From: Hyunsoonleella aestuarii
GTDB lineage: Bacteria; Bacteroidota; Bacteroidia; Flavobacteriales; Flavobacteriaceae
Length of the DNA: 64,000 nt
Direction of reading: 5' to 3'
Assembly (NCBI RefSeq): GCF_006148925.1
Contig: NZ_VAWB01000001.1
Coordinates: 1,950,001 to 2,014,000 of the forward strand
Below are positions 54,340 to 63,786 of the stretch, piece by piece. Each line of letters starts with the position of its first letter. Position 1 is the first letter of the stretch. The notes under the pieces are model-generated. The model was not told the DNA's origin. It saw only the letters and a list, made by a program, of their open reading frames with translations, and searched no databases. The translations under genes were made by a program, and so were the position numbers.

Positions 54340-55268
54340 TTACTAAATATAAACTTGCAAAGATAATATGTGCCTTTTTGCCTCCGATAATTTCGCAGAC
54401 TATTCGTAATAATATTATTACAATTTCCGAAGGTGAAACTTTAAAGTTAGACTTTATAAAGAAAAGTTTAACTGGCAGCAATTTTTATGGGAATACATCA
54501 GATTTTCATGCTTTTAAATTTAGTATTCACGGTTATTTCGACTGGAGAAATATAATTCTGGCTAACAAAGTTTTAAACTATAAAGTTGGCGATATTATTG
54601 AAGTTGGTGCTAATATTGGTACGGAAACTATATCTTTTTGTGATATTGCAAAAAAGCATGGGGTAAAAGTATATGCTTTTGAACCTGTTTCTTCAAATGT
54701 TCAATCTCTTGTTTTAAATAAAAAGCAAAATAGACTTCAAAATCTAGATATCTACAGTTGTCTTGTTTCTAATAAAAATGGCAGTGATTTTTTTAATTTA
54801 CCTTCTGGCAACAATTCAGGATCGGGTTACATTACACAGCAAAATAATTCAGGAAATATTAAGGAGTATAAAGTAACTACTTTAGATTCTGAATTTAAAG
54901 ACGAAATCATTTCATTAATTTCTATAGATGTTGAAGGCTTTGAATATAATGTTCTAAAGGGAGCAGAAAATTTAATTCAGAAAAATAAACCTATATTAGT
55001 TCTTGAAGTTAATGAATCTTATCTAAAAAAAAGGGGTCATGTTGAGTTAGCCGAATTATATGCATATTTAGTTAATTTAAATTATTATTGTTATTCTATA
55101 AACCAAATAGGTATTTATGAAGTAGATTTGAACGATTTTAAAGTGAAAAGCAATAAAAACTGGATATGTGTAAATAAACAAGATATAGCTTTAATAAAAG
55201 AGTTAAATAGAAGTATACTTCTTAATGCCTTTAATCCATTGATTGGATTTAATTATTTATACTTATGA
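54336..55268 (+). CDS. FkbM family methyltransferase
   Basis: A 310-aa SAM-dependent methyltransferase of the FkbM family. IIEVGANIGTETISFCDIA (motif I, about residue 88), VYAFEPVSSNVQSLVLN, and SLISIDVEGFEYNVLKGAENLI near 190 are the usual blocks. FkbM proteins methylate hydroxyls of sugars or polyketides. The ATG is preceded at 5 nt by AAGGAGG, an exact Shine-Dalgarno sequence that is rare in this phylum; it lies inside the preceding coding region and may be chance. ATGA overlaps at both ends. Confidence 0.9.
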   Translation: MITKYKLAKIICAFLPPIISQTIRNNIITISEGETLKLDFIKKSLTGSNFYGNTSDFHAFKFSIHGYFDWRNIILANKVLNYKVGDIIEVGANIGTETISFCDIAKKHGVKVYAFEPVSSNVQSLVLNKKQNRLQNLDIYSCLVSNKNGSDFFNLPSGNNSGSGYITQQNNSGNIKEYKVTTLDSEFKDEIISLISIDVEGFEYNVLKGAENLIQKNKPILVLEVNESYLKKRGHVELAELYAYLVNLNYYCYSINQIGIYEVDLNDFKVKSNKNWICVNKQDIALIKELNRSILLNAFNPLIGFNYLYL

Positions 55269-55873
55269 AAGCTAAAGTTTTTGTTATTGGTTTTCAAAAG
55301 ACAGGAACTACTTCACTGGAATTAGCTTTAATTAATTTAGGTTATCGTGTTTATGGTGGAGATAAAAACTTATTTAAATTTAAAGACCAAAAATCTCTTA
55401 ATAATTATATCCTTGAAACATTAAAATATTGGGATGCTGTACAGGATATGCCCTGGCCTTTATTCTATAAAGAATTACACCAACTATACCCAGAAGCTAA
55501 ATTTATTTTGACATATCGTCACACTCAAGATTGGATTAAAAGTGTTGTTAAATATTTTGCCAGTATAAGAATTCCTTTGCACGAAAAAATATATAATGTT
55601 CCATGTGCTGAAGGTTATGAGCAAAAATATATAGACGTTTATAATAATTTTAATGTAGAAGTTATAGATTTTTTTAAGGATAAAGAAAATTTCATAATCA
55701 TGGAGCAAAACAAAAACTTTAATTATGAAACTTTATGTCAATTTTTAAATATGCCTATAGTACCTAAAGACCTATTCCCACATGCGCGGAACAATAAAAA
55801 ACGGAAACTACCTAATTATAAATGGTATAGGGATTTACGTTCTATATATTGGAACTTTAGAAATAAATATTAA
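55265..55873 (+). CDS. Sulfotransferase family protein (short)
   Basis: A 202-aa sulfotransferase of the Sulfotransfer_4-like group. FVIGFQKTGTTSLELAL at residues 6-22 is the 5'-phosphosulfate loop and KFILTYRHTQDWIKSVVKYF near residue 79 the 3'-phosphate segment (Arg and Ser present). WDAVQDMPWPLFYKEL matches the family. Third intact sulfotransferase of the window. It is coupled to FkbM by ATGA. Confidence 0.88.
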   Translation: MKAKVFVIGFQKTGTTSLELALINLGYRVYGGDKNLFKFKDQKSLNNYILETLKYWDAVQDMPWPLFYKELHQLYPEAKFILTYRHTQDWIKSVVKYFASIRIPLHEKIYNVPCAEGYEQKYIDVYNNFNVEVIDFFKDKENFIIMEQNKNFNYETLCQFLNMPIVPKDLFPHARNNKKRKLPNYKWYRDLRSIYWNFRNKY

Positions 55874-55885
55874 TAAATATTATTT

Positions 55886-56962
55886 GTGAAGATATTAATA
55901 TTTTATACACACAATCAAGGTTACTTATCAGGTTTCTTTAAAGAAATTTCGTCAAGATTATCATCAGAAGAGCATCAAGTTTTTAATTTTTCATTTAAAG
56001 GAAAAAAAGATTCTGCAGAGTTTGATGGCGTTAAGTTATTTATAGAAAAAAAATCTGGATATATAAATAATTACTTACATGTTTATAGGATTATAAAAAA
56101 AATAAAACCAGATGTTATTATTTCAAATTTCAGTTATGTAAATCCAGCGCTTTTCTTTGGTAAATTCTTTGGAGTAAAAAATAATTTAGCTTGGTCTCAT
56201 TCTTTAAATGTTCAAATGGAATCAAGTAAATCCAACATATTAATTAAAAGGTATTTTTTAAAATTGGCGGATATTGTTATTGCTAATTCAATTTTAACGG
56301 AAAAAGAACTGCACACTTCCTATGCATTAGCAGAAAGTAAGACTAAAGTGATTCCTTTTTGGACAAATATTATAGAGAATAAAGGAAAATTAATGACTGG
56401 AAATTTTGGAAATCAATCAAAAGCTGTAAAAATAGGTTGCCCAGGAAGACTTAAGCATCATAAAAATCAGCAAGTAGTCATTAAAGCTTTGTCTAGAATT
56501 ATGAATAATGGTCAAGATAACTTTATACTTTATATTGTTGGAAATGGTGAGACTATTAAAGAACTTAAAGAATTAGTTTGTAAGAGCAATTTAGATTATA
56601 AAGTTAAATTTATTAGCAATTTATCTGTTGATGAAATGATAGATTTTTACAAAAGTATGGATGTAATTGTTTTACCAAGTTTGCATGAAGCTTTTGGATT
56701 AGTATTAATTGAAACTTTAGCTTTGGGAACACCAGTTTTAGTATCTTCTCGATTTGGAGCATTGAGCTTTATTCATGAAGATAAAAATAATCTATTAAGT
56801 GAAATTACTTTTAATCCTAATTCTGTTGATTCTCTGACACAAAAATTGGCTCTGTATTTTAAAGGGACTCCCATTAAAAAAGAATACATTAGAGAATTAT
56901 ATCTTGAAAACTTTAACAAGGAGAATATTTATTCAGATTTAAAAAAGATAATTTTAAGATGA
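55886..56962 (+). CDS. Glycosyltransferase family 4
   Basis: GT4 of 358 aa, GTG start at 55886 (MKILIFYTHNQGYLSGF). IKPDVIISNFSYVNPALFFGKFFGV in the acceptor domain; GCPGRLKHHKNQQVVIKALS near residue 188; PSLHEAFGLVLIETLALGTPVLV near 268 with E-x7-E. Specificity unknown. Confidence 0.9.
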   Translation: MKILIFYTHNQGYLSGFFKEISSRLSSEEHQVFNFSFKGKKDSAEFDGVKLFIEKKSGYINNYLHVYRIIKKIKPDVIISNFSYVNPALFFGKFFGVKNNLAWSHSLNVQMESSKSNILIKRYFLKLADIVIANSILTEKELHTSYALAESKTKVIPFWTNIIENKGKLMTGNFGNQSKAVKIGCPGRLKHHKNQQVVIKALSRIMNNGQDNFILYIVGNGETIKELKELVCKSNLDYKVKFISNLSVDEMIDFYKSMDVIVLPSLHEAFGLVLIETLALGTPVLVSSRFGALSFIHEDKNNLLSEITFNPNSVDSLTQKLALYFKGTPIKKEYIRELYLENFNKENIYSDLKKIILR

Positions 56963-57024
56963 AAATACAGCTTATTGATTTAACGTTTAGAATAAATAAT
57001 ATTAAAAACTTGTTATAACATTTC

Positions 57025-58356
57025 ATGCTGTTTAGATTTATCAAATACTTACAACCTACACATTATTTTCAGCGTTATAAAAATGATGGTAAATCAATAT
57101 TTCCTATTGCAGAAAATTTACCGAGGAATATTTTAATGCAATTAACTCATGATACAAACTATTTATCTAAACAAGGGCAAAATTATGATTTGTCTTGGCA
57201 AGCTATTCAACTTGGATATATAGGTGAAGCAAAAACCTATACAAGCTTTGATAATTTACCGTTGCATGATAATTATGTGTTTATTAGAAAGTATTTTAAT
57301 AAAGTTTGGGTATTTTATGTTTTTCTAATGCGCATATTTAGTTTTAGAAACATCTTTAAAGAATTTTCAGCTTATTTTAAAACAAGACATGTTAACAGAA
57401 TAAATTATTTAAAGCAGCCTTTAAAATATGATTCTTGGAAGGGTTTTGATTCTGAATTACTAAAGTTAAACCCTAAAATAAGCGTCATTATTCCAACCTT
57501 AAATAGATATGAATTTTTAAAGGATGTATTGAAGGATTTAGAACGGCAAGATTATAAAAATTTTGAGGTCATTATAATAGACCAAACCGATGCGTTTCAA
57601 GAGCATTTTTACAAATCATTTAATTTAAATTTAATAGTAGACAAACAAAAAGAGAAAGCTTTATGGCTAGCTCGAAATAATGGCATTAGAATGTCCAAAG
57701 GAGAGTATCTTTTATTCTTTGATGATGACAGTAGAGTAAAAAAGGATTGGATTAAAAACCATATAGAATGCCTTGATTTTTTTAAAGCAGATGTTTCTTC
57801 TGGAATTTCAATTTCCAAAAAAGGGGCTAAAGTTCCCGAGAATTATTCTTTTTTCAGAATAAGTGACCAAATAGATACTGGCAATGTTTTAATAAAAAAA
57901 GAAGTATTTAAGAGTATTGGATTATTTGATAGGCAATTCGAAAAGCAACGTATGGGAGATGGGGAGTTTGGTATGCGTACGTATCTAAATAATTATTTAA
58001 ATATTTCTAATCCATTTGCAGAGCGCTTACATTTAAAAGTGAGTACAGGTGGATTAAGGCAAATGGGAAGTTGGGATGGATATAGGAGTAAAAAATGGTT
58101 CGCTCCAAGACCTATACCGAGTGTGTTGTATTATTTTAGAATGTATTTTGGAGATAAAGCGGCGAGATTAGCTTTGTTAAGGACCATACCATTATCTGTT
58201 TTACCGTATCAATTTAAAAAAAATAAACCTTTATTATTTCTAGGAGGTCTTTTAGCTATATTAATTAGTCCAATAATTTTTATCCAAGTATATAGATCTT
58301 GGCAATTAGCGAGCAAAAAAATAAAAGAAGGCCCATTAATAAAAAAATTAGATTGA
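57025..58356 (+). CDS. Glycosyltransferase family 2 with C-terminal membrane segment
   Basis: GT2 of 443 aa. A 150-residue N-terminal extension precedes SVIIPTLNRYEFLKDVL (about residue 153), IIIDQTDAFQEHF, LLFFDDDSRVKKDW (DDD metal site) and RMGDGEFGMRTYLNNYL near 312. A hydrophobic helix near residues 408-430 (PLLFLGGLLAILISPIIFI) would anchor it. The VDQSD/IDQTD and xxDDDxRV blocks relate it to the GT2 at 31189. Confidence 0.88.
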   Translation: MLFRFIKYLQPTHYFQRYKNDGKSIFPIAENLPRNILMQLTHDTNYLSKQGQNYDLSWQAIQLGYIGEAKTYTSFDNLPLHDNYVFIRKYFNKVWVFYVFLMRIFSFRNIFKEFSAYFKTRHVNRINYLKQPLKYDSWKGFDSELLKLNPKISVIIPTLNRYEFLKDVLKDLERQDYKNFEVIIIDQTDAFQEHFYKSFNLNLIVDKQKEKALWLARNNGIRMSKGEYLLFFDDDSRVKKDWIKNHIECLDFFKADVSSGISISKKGAKVPENYSFFRISDQIDTGNVLIKKEVFKSIGLFDRQFEKQRMGDGEFGMRTYLNNYLNISNPFAERLHLKVSTGGLRQMGSWDGYRSKKWFAPRPIPSVLYYFRMYFGDKAARLALLRTIPLSVLPYQFKKNKPLLFLGGLLAILISPIIFIQVYRSWQLASKKIKEGPLIKKLD

Positions 58357-59453
58357 ATACATCTAAAAATAAATTAGTCATGATCACTTCCGAATTTCCG
58401 CCTCAACCAGGAGGGATAGGAAATCATGCCTATAATCTTGCACTGTATTTATCTAAAGACAGTTATGAAGTTGAAGTCATTGCTGATAGACGTTCTAAAG
58501 AAGGCGTTGAAGAAGCTAAATTTGATGAAGCCTTACCTTTTAATGTATCAAGAGTAAAGCGGTCGAGTGTAAACATATTAACCTATTTTAAACGACTAGT
58601 AATGTCCTTTAAAAAACTAAAGGACGGCGACTATGCTGTCGCAACTGGTAAATTTTCACTTTGGAATGTGGCTTTTTGTAGTTTATTTTTAAATTTCAAA
58701 TCTATTGCAATTATTCATGGTACTGAGGTCAATTTCAAATCCTACTTTCTTAAGGTCTTTATTGATAAGTCCTTGTTGAGGTTTGACAACATCGTTGCAG
58801 TATCTCATTATACAAAGTCATTGGTACAGCACTTAAAAAGGGAAGTTATTGTGATTCCTAATGGAATTAATATTAATAAATGGAAAGATTTAAATGTTTC
58901 ATTAAAAGTAAAAGGAGCCCCAGTTTTAACAACTGTTGGTAGAATAAGTGAAAGAAAAGGGCAGATGCAAGTTATTGCACATTTACCTCAACTTATTAAG
59001 CAATATCCAAGGTTGCATTATCATTGTGTAGGTATTGCTAACGAAATTGATAGGTGTTCTAAATTAGCTCAAGAGTTAGGTGTTATATCTCACATAACAT
59101 TTCATGGCAGTGTAACGGACCAAGTTGTGTTTTCTATTTTAGATCAAACAGACATTTTTATAATGTTAAGTAAAGAAACCATATCAGGGGATGTTGAAGG
59201 ATTTGGTATTGCCATTTTAGAGGCTAATCTTTTGGGTGTTTCGGCTATTGGTTCCATAGGATGTGGCATAGAAGATGCCATTAATCATGGTAGTTCTGGT
59301 CTTTTAGTTAACTCTGATAGCTCAAAAGAATTCATTACTGCAGTCAATAATATTCTTGATTCAAAAGAAGCCTATAGTGCTAGTGCTTTAAGTTGGGTAC
59401 AACAATTTAATTGGTCTCATATTATTCAATCTTATATATCAATATTAAAGTGA
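58353..59453 (+). CDS. Glycosyltransferase family 4
   Basis: GT4 of 366 aa from the TTG at 58353, which overlaps the previous TGA stop as TTGA. The reported frame can start 54 nt earlier, but that region overlaps the GT2 and lacks family similarity. LVMITSEFPPQPGGIGNHAYNLALYL is the classic GT4 opening. NIVAVSHYTKSL, VGRISERKGQMQVIAHL and GDVEGFGIAILEANLLGVSAIG (E-x7-E) follow. Specificity unknown. Confidence 0.88.
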   Translation: MNTSKNKLVMITSEFPPQPGGIGNHAYNLALYLSKDSYEVEVIADRRSKEGVEEAKFDEALPFNVSRVKRSSVNILTYFKRLVMSFKKLKDGDYAVATGKFSLWNVAFCSLFLNFKSIAIIHGTEVNFKSYFLKVFIDKSLLRFDNIVAVSHYTKSLVQHLKREVIVIPNGININKWKDLNVSLKVKGAPVLTTVGRISERKGQMQVIAHLPQLIKQYPRLHYHCVGIANEIDRCSKLAQELGVISHITFHGSVTDQVVFSILDQTDIFIMLSKETISGDVEGFGIAILEANLLGVSAIGSIGCGIEDAINHGSSGLLVNSDSSKEFITAVNNILDSKEAYSASALSWVQQFNWSHIIQSYISILK

Positions 59454-60580
59454 AGAAAGGCCTAACCATTATATCGCATACAGAACATTATAAAGATACT
59501 GATGGTAATATTGTTGGTTTAGTATCAACGGTGACAGAAATAAATCACCTTTTAGAAGTTTTTGATGAGATATATCATGTAGCCATGTTACATGAAGGCA
59601 AGGCACCCCCCAACACTATTCTCTATACTTCTAATAAAATAAAATTCATTCCGATAAAAGCACTTGGCGGGAAAGGCCTTAAAAATAAATTAGAATTAAT
59701 TATTTCTATACCTTCTGTTATTGGTAAAGTTAGAAAAGCACTAAAGCGAACCTATTATTTTCAGTTTAGGGCACCAACGGGAATTGGTGTATTTGTAATT
59801 CCTTATTTATTATTAAGCAGTAAAAAAGGATGGTTTAAATATGCAGGTAATTGGCAACAACATCATGGCCCTTTAGCTTATCAATTTCAAAGGTGGTTGT
59901 TAAAAAAAAGCAATAGTCTCGTGACTATTAATGGTGTTTGGGAAGGGCAACCAGAGCATTGTAAGTCTTTTGAAAACCCTTGCCTTACTTCGGATGAACT
60001 TAAAGCAGGAGAACGGTGTATTTCTACTAAAAAATTTAACAAAACTTCTATTAATTTTTGTTTTGTAGGACGGCTAGAGGACGCAAAAGGTGTGAATTTA
60101 TTAATGAATGCTTTTCTCAAATTAGATAAAAACAATAAAGTTAAAATCGGACAAATACATATTGTTGGAAAAGGGTCAAAAATGAATCATTACAAGTCTT
60201 TGTCCGATGGATCGGGCTTAACTTTTATTTTTCATAACACCCTATCCAGAAAAGAGGTGCACGCCATTTACAAAGTATCTAACGCCATTATATTGCCATC
60301 TGCCTCTGAAGGGTTTCCTAAAGTTGTTGCTGAAGCGATGAATTATGGCTGTTTACCTATTGTCTCTAATGTGTCTTCAATTGGTCAATATGTAAAAGAT
60401 AGAAAGAATGGATTGTTATTAAACGCTATTTCGGAAGAAGGACTAACCGAAAAGTTAATGGAGCTTTTAGATTTTACTGAGGAGGACTATTTTAAAATGA
60501 TAGAATCTAGTGAACATAAACTGTATAAGTTTACGTACGAATATTATAATAATAGAATTAAAAATTTTATTTTGAGCTGA
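59450..60580 (+). CDS. Glycosyltransferase family 4
   Basis: GT4 of 376 aa. The GTG at 59450 overlaps the previous stop as GTGA and gives MKKGLTIISHTEHY, a better N-terminus than the upstream in-frame start at 59411. FRAPTGIGVFVIPYLLL, NFCFVGRLEDAKGVNLLM near residue 203, and PSASEGFPKVVAEAMNYGCLPIV near 283 carry the motifs. Stop and next start share TGATG. Confidence 0.88.
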   Translation: MKKGLTIISHTEHYKDTDGNIVGLVSTVTEINHLLEVFDEIYHVAMLHEGKAPPNTILYTSNKIKFIPIKALGGKGLKNKLELIISIPSVIGKVRKALKRTYYFQFRAPTGIGVFVIPYLLLSSKKGWFKYAGNWQQHHGPLAYQFQRWLLKKSNSLVTINGVWEGQPEHCKSFENPCLTSDELKAGERCISTKKFNKTSINFCFVGRLEDAKGVNLLMNAFLKLDKNNKVKIGQIHIVGKGSKMNHYKSLSDGSGLTFIFHNTLSRKEVHAIYKVSNAIILPSASEGFPKVVAEAMNYGCLPIVSNVSSIGQYVKDRKNGLLLNAISEEGLTEKLMELLDFTEEDYFKMIESSEHKLYKFTYEYYNNRIKNFILS

Positions 60581-61389
60581 TGTTTAGAAAACTAGTCTGG
60601 ATATTTAAAAGACACCCATTTTTATATAAAACAAGATTTAAATTGTTGTCTAAGAATGCTTCAATTGAAGAGATAAATGACTGCAGCTATAATCAGGTCA
60701 ATACCTTAAATGATTTTCCTGAATATTTCTTTGAAGTTAATGCCAAAATTTTTAAAGACTATAAGCCAACAAGTGATTTGGATTTGGTAAAACAGTTAAG
60801 TTTATGGTTTGAGCAAAATATAAAAGGTGGCCCAGGTTTAAGTGAACCTTCAGAAAAAGCACTTAAAATAATGTTAGAAGGTAAAGGTGGGGTTTGTAGT
60901 GATTTGACACAAATTTTCAATAATTTTTGTGTTATTAATGAAGTAGAAGTTCGAGAATGGGGGGTGACAAGGGCACCATTTGAAAATGACTTTGGAGGAC
61001 ATTCTTTTAATGAGGTATTTTGTAAGCAACTTGGTAAATGGGTGTTAATTGATGTTTCTTATGGCATCCTGTTTTATCATGATAGTGAGCTGCCTTTATC
61101 GGTTGTTGAATTATATAAATTGGTAAGACAGGATATTAAAGTTAATTTTAAATCTTTTCATGAAGTTAGGCGTTTTAATGCATCGGTTATAACTAATAAT
61201 TTTTTAGATAAACGCAATGTTCCTTTTTTAATATGCAACTATTCTAATAAAGTTTATGATAGTTTTTTAAATATTTTTAAAATGTTTGCCCCTGTATTTG
61301 TGATTCATTTTTTGGTTTATCTTTTTGGTAAAAGTTATCATTATAAGTTCGCATTGGATGATTATAGAGCAATTTTTGTTCGAACATAA
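60580..61389 (+). CDS. Transglutaminase-like domain protein
   Basis: A 269-aa protein with a papain-like transglutaminase fold (Transglut_core). GKGGVCSDLTQIFNNF at about residues 103-118 (catalytic Cys), GGHSFNEVFC near 144 (catalytic His) and KWVLIDVSYG near 156 (Asp) form the complete triad. A hydrophobic segment near residues 232-248 (FAPVFVIHFLVYLFG) suggests membrane association. Proteins of this type in polysaccharide loci have no established role; amide or ester chemistry on the glycan or on a carrier is possible. Flanked by a GT4 and the polymerase. Confidence 0.85.
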   Translation: MFRKLVWIFKRHPFLYKTRFKLLSKNASIEEINDCSYNQVNTLNDFPEYFFEVNAKIFKDYKPTSDLDLVKQLSLWFEQNIKGGPGLSEPSEKALKIMLEGKGGVCSDLTQIFNNFCVINEVEVREWGVTRAPFENDFGGHSFNEVFCKQLGKWVLIDVSYGILFYHDSELPLSVVELYKLVRQDIKVNFKSFHEVRRFNASVITNNFLDKRNVPFLICNYSNKVYDSFLNIFKMFAPVFVIHFLVYLFGKSYHYKFALDDYRAIFVRT

Positions 61390-61400
61390 ATTACAACTTT

Positions 61401-62759
61401 GTGAAGCTAGATGTTACATATATTTCTGCAATTGTATTACATTTTGCACTTGGCATGTTAATTTATTTTAATGAATCGCTGGCGAAAATATATTTTTTAC
61501 TTGCTTTAACTTACTTTTTATATAGAACAGTAATAGCGCCAGATCATTTAAAAACGGTAGAGATATTAAAAGCCTGTGCTTATTTTGTAGGGGCCGAATT
61601 AATTTTAAGAATTACTAAAGGTTCATTTTCGTATGAAGCATCTAAATATTTAGTGATTTTATTTATGATGATGGGTATGATTTTTAAAGGTATTTCTGGG
61701 AAAGCCTATCCTTATTTTTTTTATCTCTTATTTTTAGTGCCTTCTATTTTTGTCGCCTCGACTACCTTGAGGTTTGATGCCAATTTTAGAACTAATATTT
61801 CCTTTGTTTTGAGCGGCCCCATATGTTTAGGAGTAGCAGCTTTATTTTGTTTTGATAAAAAGGTAACCAGACAGCAATTATCTGAAGTATTATTATATGT
61901 TTTATTACCCATTATAAGCTTAACATCTTATGTGGTTTTTTATAGTCCAAGTGTTAAGGAATTTTTAACAACTACAGCTTCTAATAGGACAGCATCAGGA
62001 GGGTTTGGTCCTAATCAAGTTTCAACAGTATTGGGTTTAGGAGTATTTATTATGACAATAAGGTTATTTGTAAAATCACCTAATATTGGTCTGAAGTTGT
62101 TAAACACAGTACTCTTAGTTTTAATGTCTTATAGAGCGGTTGTTACTTTTAGCAGAGGTGGTGTGATTGCGGCTTTAATCGCCATATTGGGGTTTCTGGC
62201 CATCTATTATTTTAAAGTTTCAAAGAGACGTAGGAATGAAATTATTGGAGTGTTAGCTTTGTTTTTTTTAAGTCTTTTTACTACCTGGATCATTAGTACC
62301 AATCAAACAGGCGGGTTAATTGAATTACGATATGCCAATAAAGATCATTTAGGTCGCGAAAAAGAAGATGTTACGACGGGAAGGGGGAAGCTATTTATGG
62401 ATGAGTTAGAGGGTTTTATCTCGAGTCCTTTTTTCGGGATAGGTTCCAGTAGAGCGAAAGATCAAAGGATAGAGATTGAGGGTCAAGGTATTACATCACA
62501 TAATGAAGTGAGTCGTATTTTAGCAGAACACGGCATTTTTGGAATTATTATTCTTTTAATTTTAATTTTTAAGCCTTTAGAAATGCGTACAAAAAATAGG
62601 ACCAACTATTATTTTTATGGCTTTTTGTTTTTTTGGTTTGCAACGATTAACCATTCCTCAATGCGAATAGCAGCACCTGCCTTTATATATGCTTTAGCCC
62701 TTTTAAATGTAACTTATGAAAAAAAGACTCCTGTACATAGGAAACAAATTAGGGCATAA
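61401..62759 (+). CDS. O-antigen polymerase/ligase family protein (Wzy-like)
   Basis: Inner-membrane protein of 452 aa with about 11 helices, GTG start. The Wzy_C signature is visible: VTFSRGGVIAALIAIL near residue 249, then a periplasmic loop with RGKLFMDELEGFISSPFFGIGSS, followed by TSHNEVSRILAEHGIFGIII. Such proteins polymerise lipid-linked repeat units or ligate O-antigen to lipid A core. Which of the two cannot be told from sequence. The locus also encodes Wzm/Wzt, so two export logics coexist. The end overlaps the next gene by 44 nt. Confidence 0.88.
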   Translation: MKLDVTYISAIVLHFALGMLIYFNESLAKIYFLLALTYFLYRTVIAPDHLKTVEILKACAYFVGAELILRITKGSFSYEASKYLVILFMMMGMIFKGISGKAYPYFFYLLFLVPSIFVASTTLRFDANFRTNISFVLSGPICLGVAALFCFDKKVTRQQLSEVLLYVLLPIISLTSYVVFYSPSVKEFLTTTASNRTASGGFGPNQVSTVLGLGVFIMTIRLFVKSPNIGLKLLNTVLLVLMSYRAVVTFSRGGVIAALIAILGFLAIYYFKVSKRRRNEIIGVLALFFLSLFTTWIISTNQTGGLIELRYANKDHLGREKEDVTTGRGKLFMDELEGFISSPFFGIGSSRAKDQRIEIEGQGITSHNEVSRILAEHGIFGIIILLILIFKPLEMRTKNRTNYYFYGFLFFWFATINHSSMRIAAPAFIYALALLNVTYEKKTPVHRKQIRA

Positions 62760-63729
62760 AAGCGCAAATATATCTTCAATTAATTATTTAGGGCAATTAT
62801 TTGAAAATGAAGATTATTATTTATTTTATGCCTCATCTAAAGCAAATAAATTTTTTCGCTTGATTGACATGTTATGGGCTTGTTTTAAGCATAGACATGA
62901 CGTTGATTATGTGCTCATTGACACCTACAGTACGCAGAATTTCTACTATGCCCTGTTTGTGTCTCAGTTATGCATGTTTTTAAAATTGAAATACATCCCT
63001 ATTTTGCATGGTGGTAACTTACCAGATCGACTAAAGAATACTCCAAAACTAAGTAAACTCATTTTTAATAATGCTTATAAGAATGTCGCCCCATCTAAAT
63101 ATTTAAAAATCGGTTTTGAAAAATTTGGATATGAGAATATAACTCACATACCAAATACAATTGAAATTAAGAATTACCAGTTTGAAAATAGAGACTTTGA
63201 ACATGTTAACTTACTATGGGTTCGCTCTTTTTCAAACATTTATAACCCAGAATTGGCTATAAAAATTTTCGCATCCTTAAACAGGGAAGGTATTTCATCT
63301 ACATTGTGCATGGTAGGACCTGATGCGGAAGGTTCTTTAAATGAGGTGCAAAAGTTAGCTGATGATTTAAATGTTGACGTGAAATTTACTGGGAAACTGT
63401 CGAAAGTTGAATGGATAAAGCTCTCGAAAGATTATAATATTTTTATCAATACCACCAATTTCGATAATATGCCTGTTAGCATTATTGAAGCCATGGCATT
63501 AGGGTTGCCTATTATTTCAACTAATGTTGGGGGGATGCCATTTATGATTGAAAATGGTGTGGATGGAATATTAGTAGAGCCAAATAGTGAAGAAAATTTT
63601 GTTAAGGCTATAAAATGTGTTATCAATGATCCGGATAACGCTCTTAAAATGACCTGCAGAGCAAGGGAAAAGGTGGAAAAATTTGATTGGAGTCATGTTA
63701 AAAAACAGTGGAAGAGCATTTTAACTTAG
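62716..63729 (+). CDS. Glycosyltransferase family 4
   Basis: GT4 of 337 aa. MKKRLLYIGNKLGHKSANISSI at the start, YIPILHGGNLPDRL in the acceptor domain, ENRDFEHVNLLWVRSFSNIYNPELAIKIF near residue 155, NTTNFDNMPVSIIEAMALGLPII near 250 (first acidic residue Asp instead of Glu), and TNVGGMPFMIENGVDGILV. It starts 44 nt inside the polymerase gene. Specificity unknown. Confidence 0.9.
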   Translation: MKKRLLYIGNKLGHKSANISSINYLGQLFENEDYYLFYASSKANKFFRLIDMLWACFKHRHDVDYVLIDTYSTQNFYYALFVSQLCMFLKLKYIPILHGGNLPDRLKNTPKLSKLIFNNAYKNVAPSKYLKIGFEKFGYENITHIPNTIEIKNYQFENRDFEHVNLLWVRSFSNIYNPELAIKIFASLNREGISSTLCMVGPDAEGSLNEVQKLADDLNVDVKFTGKLSKVEWIKLSKDYNIFINTTNFDNMPVSIIEAMALGLPIISTNVGGMPFMIENGVDGILVEPNSEENFVKAIKCVINDPDNALKMTCRAREKVEKFDWSHVKKQWKSILT

Positions 63730-63786
63730 AACATTGTCCTTTAAAATTAAGGCCTTATATTTATAGTTGCTATTAATCTTTCTATC

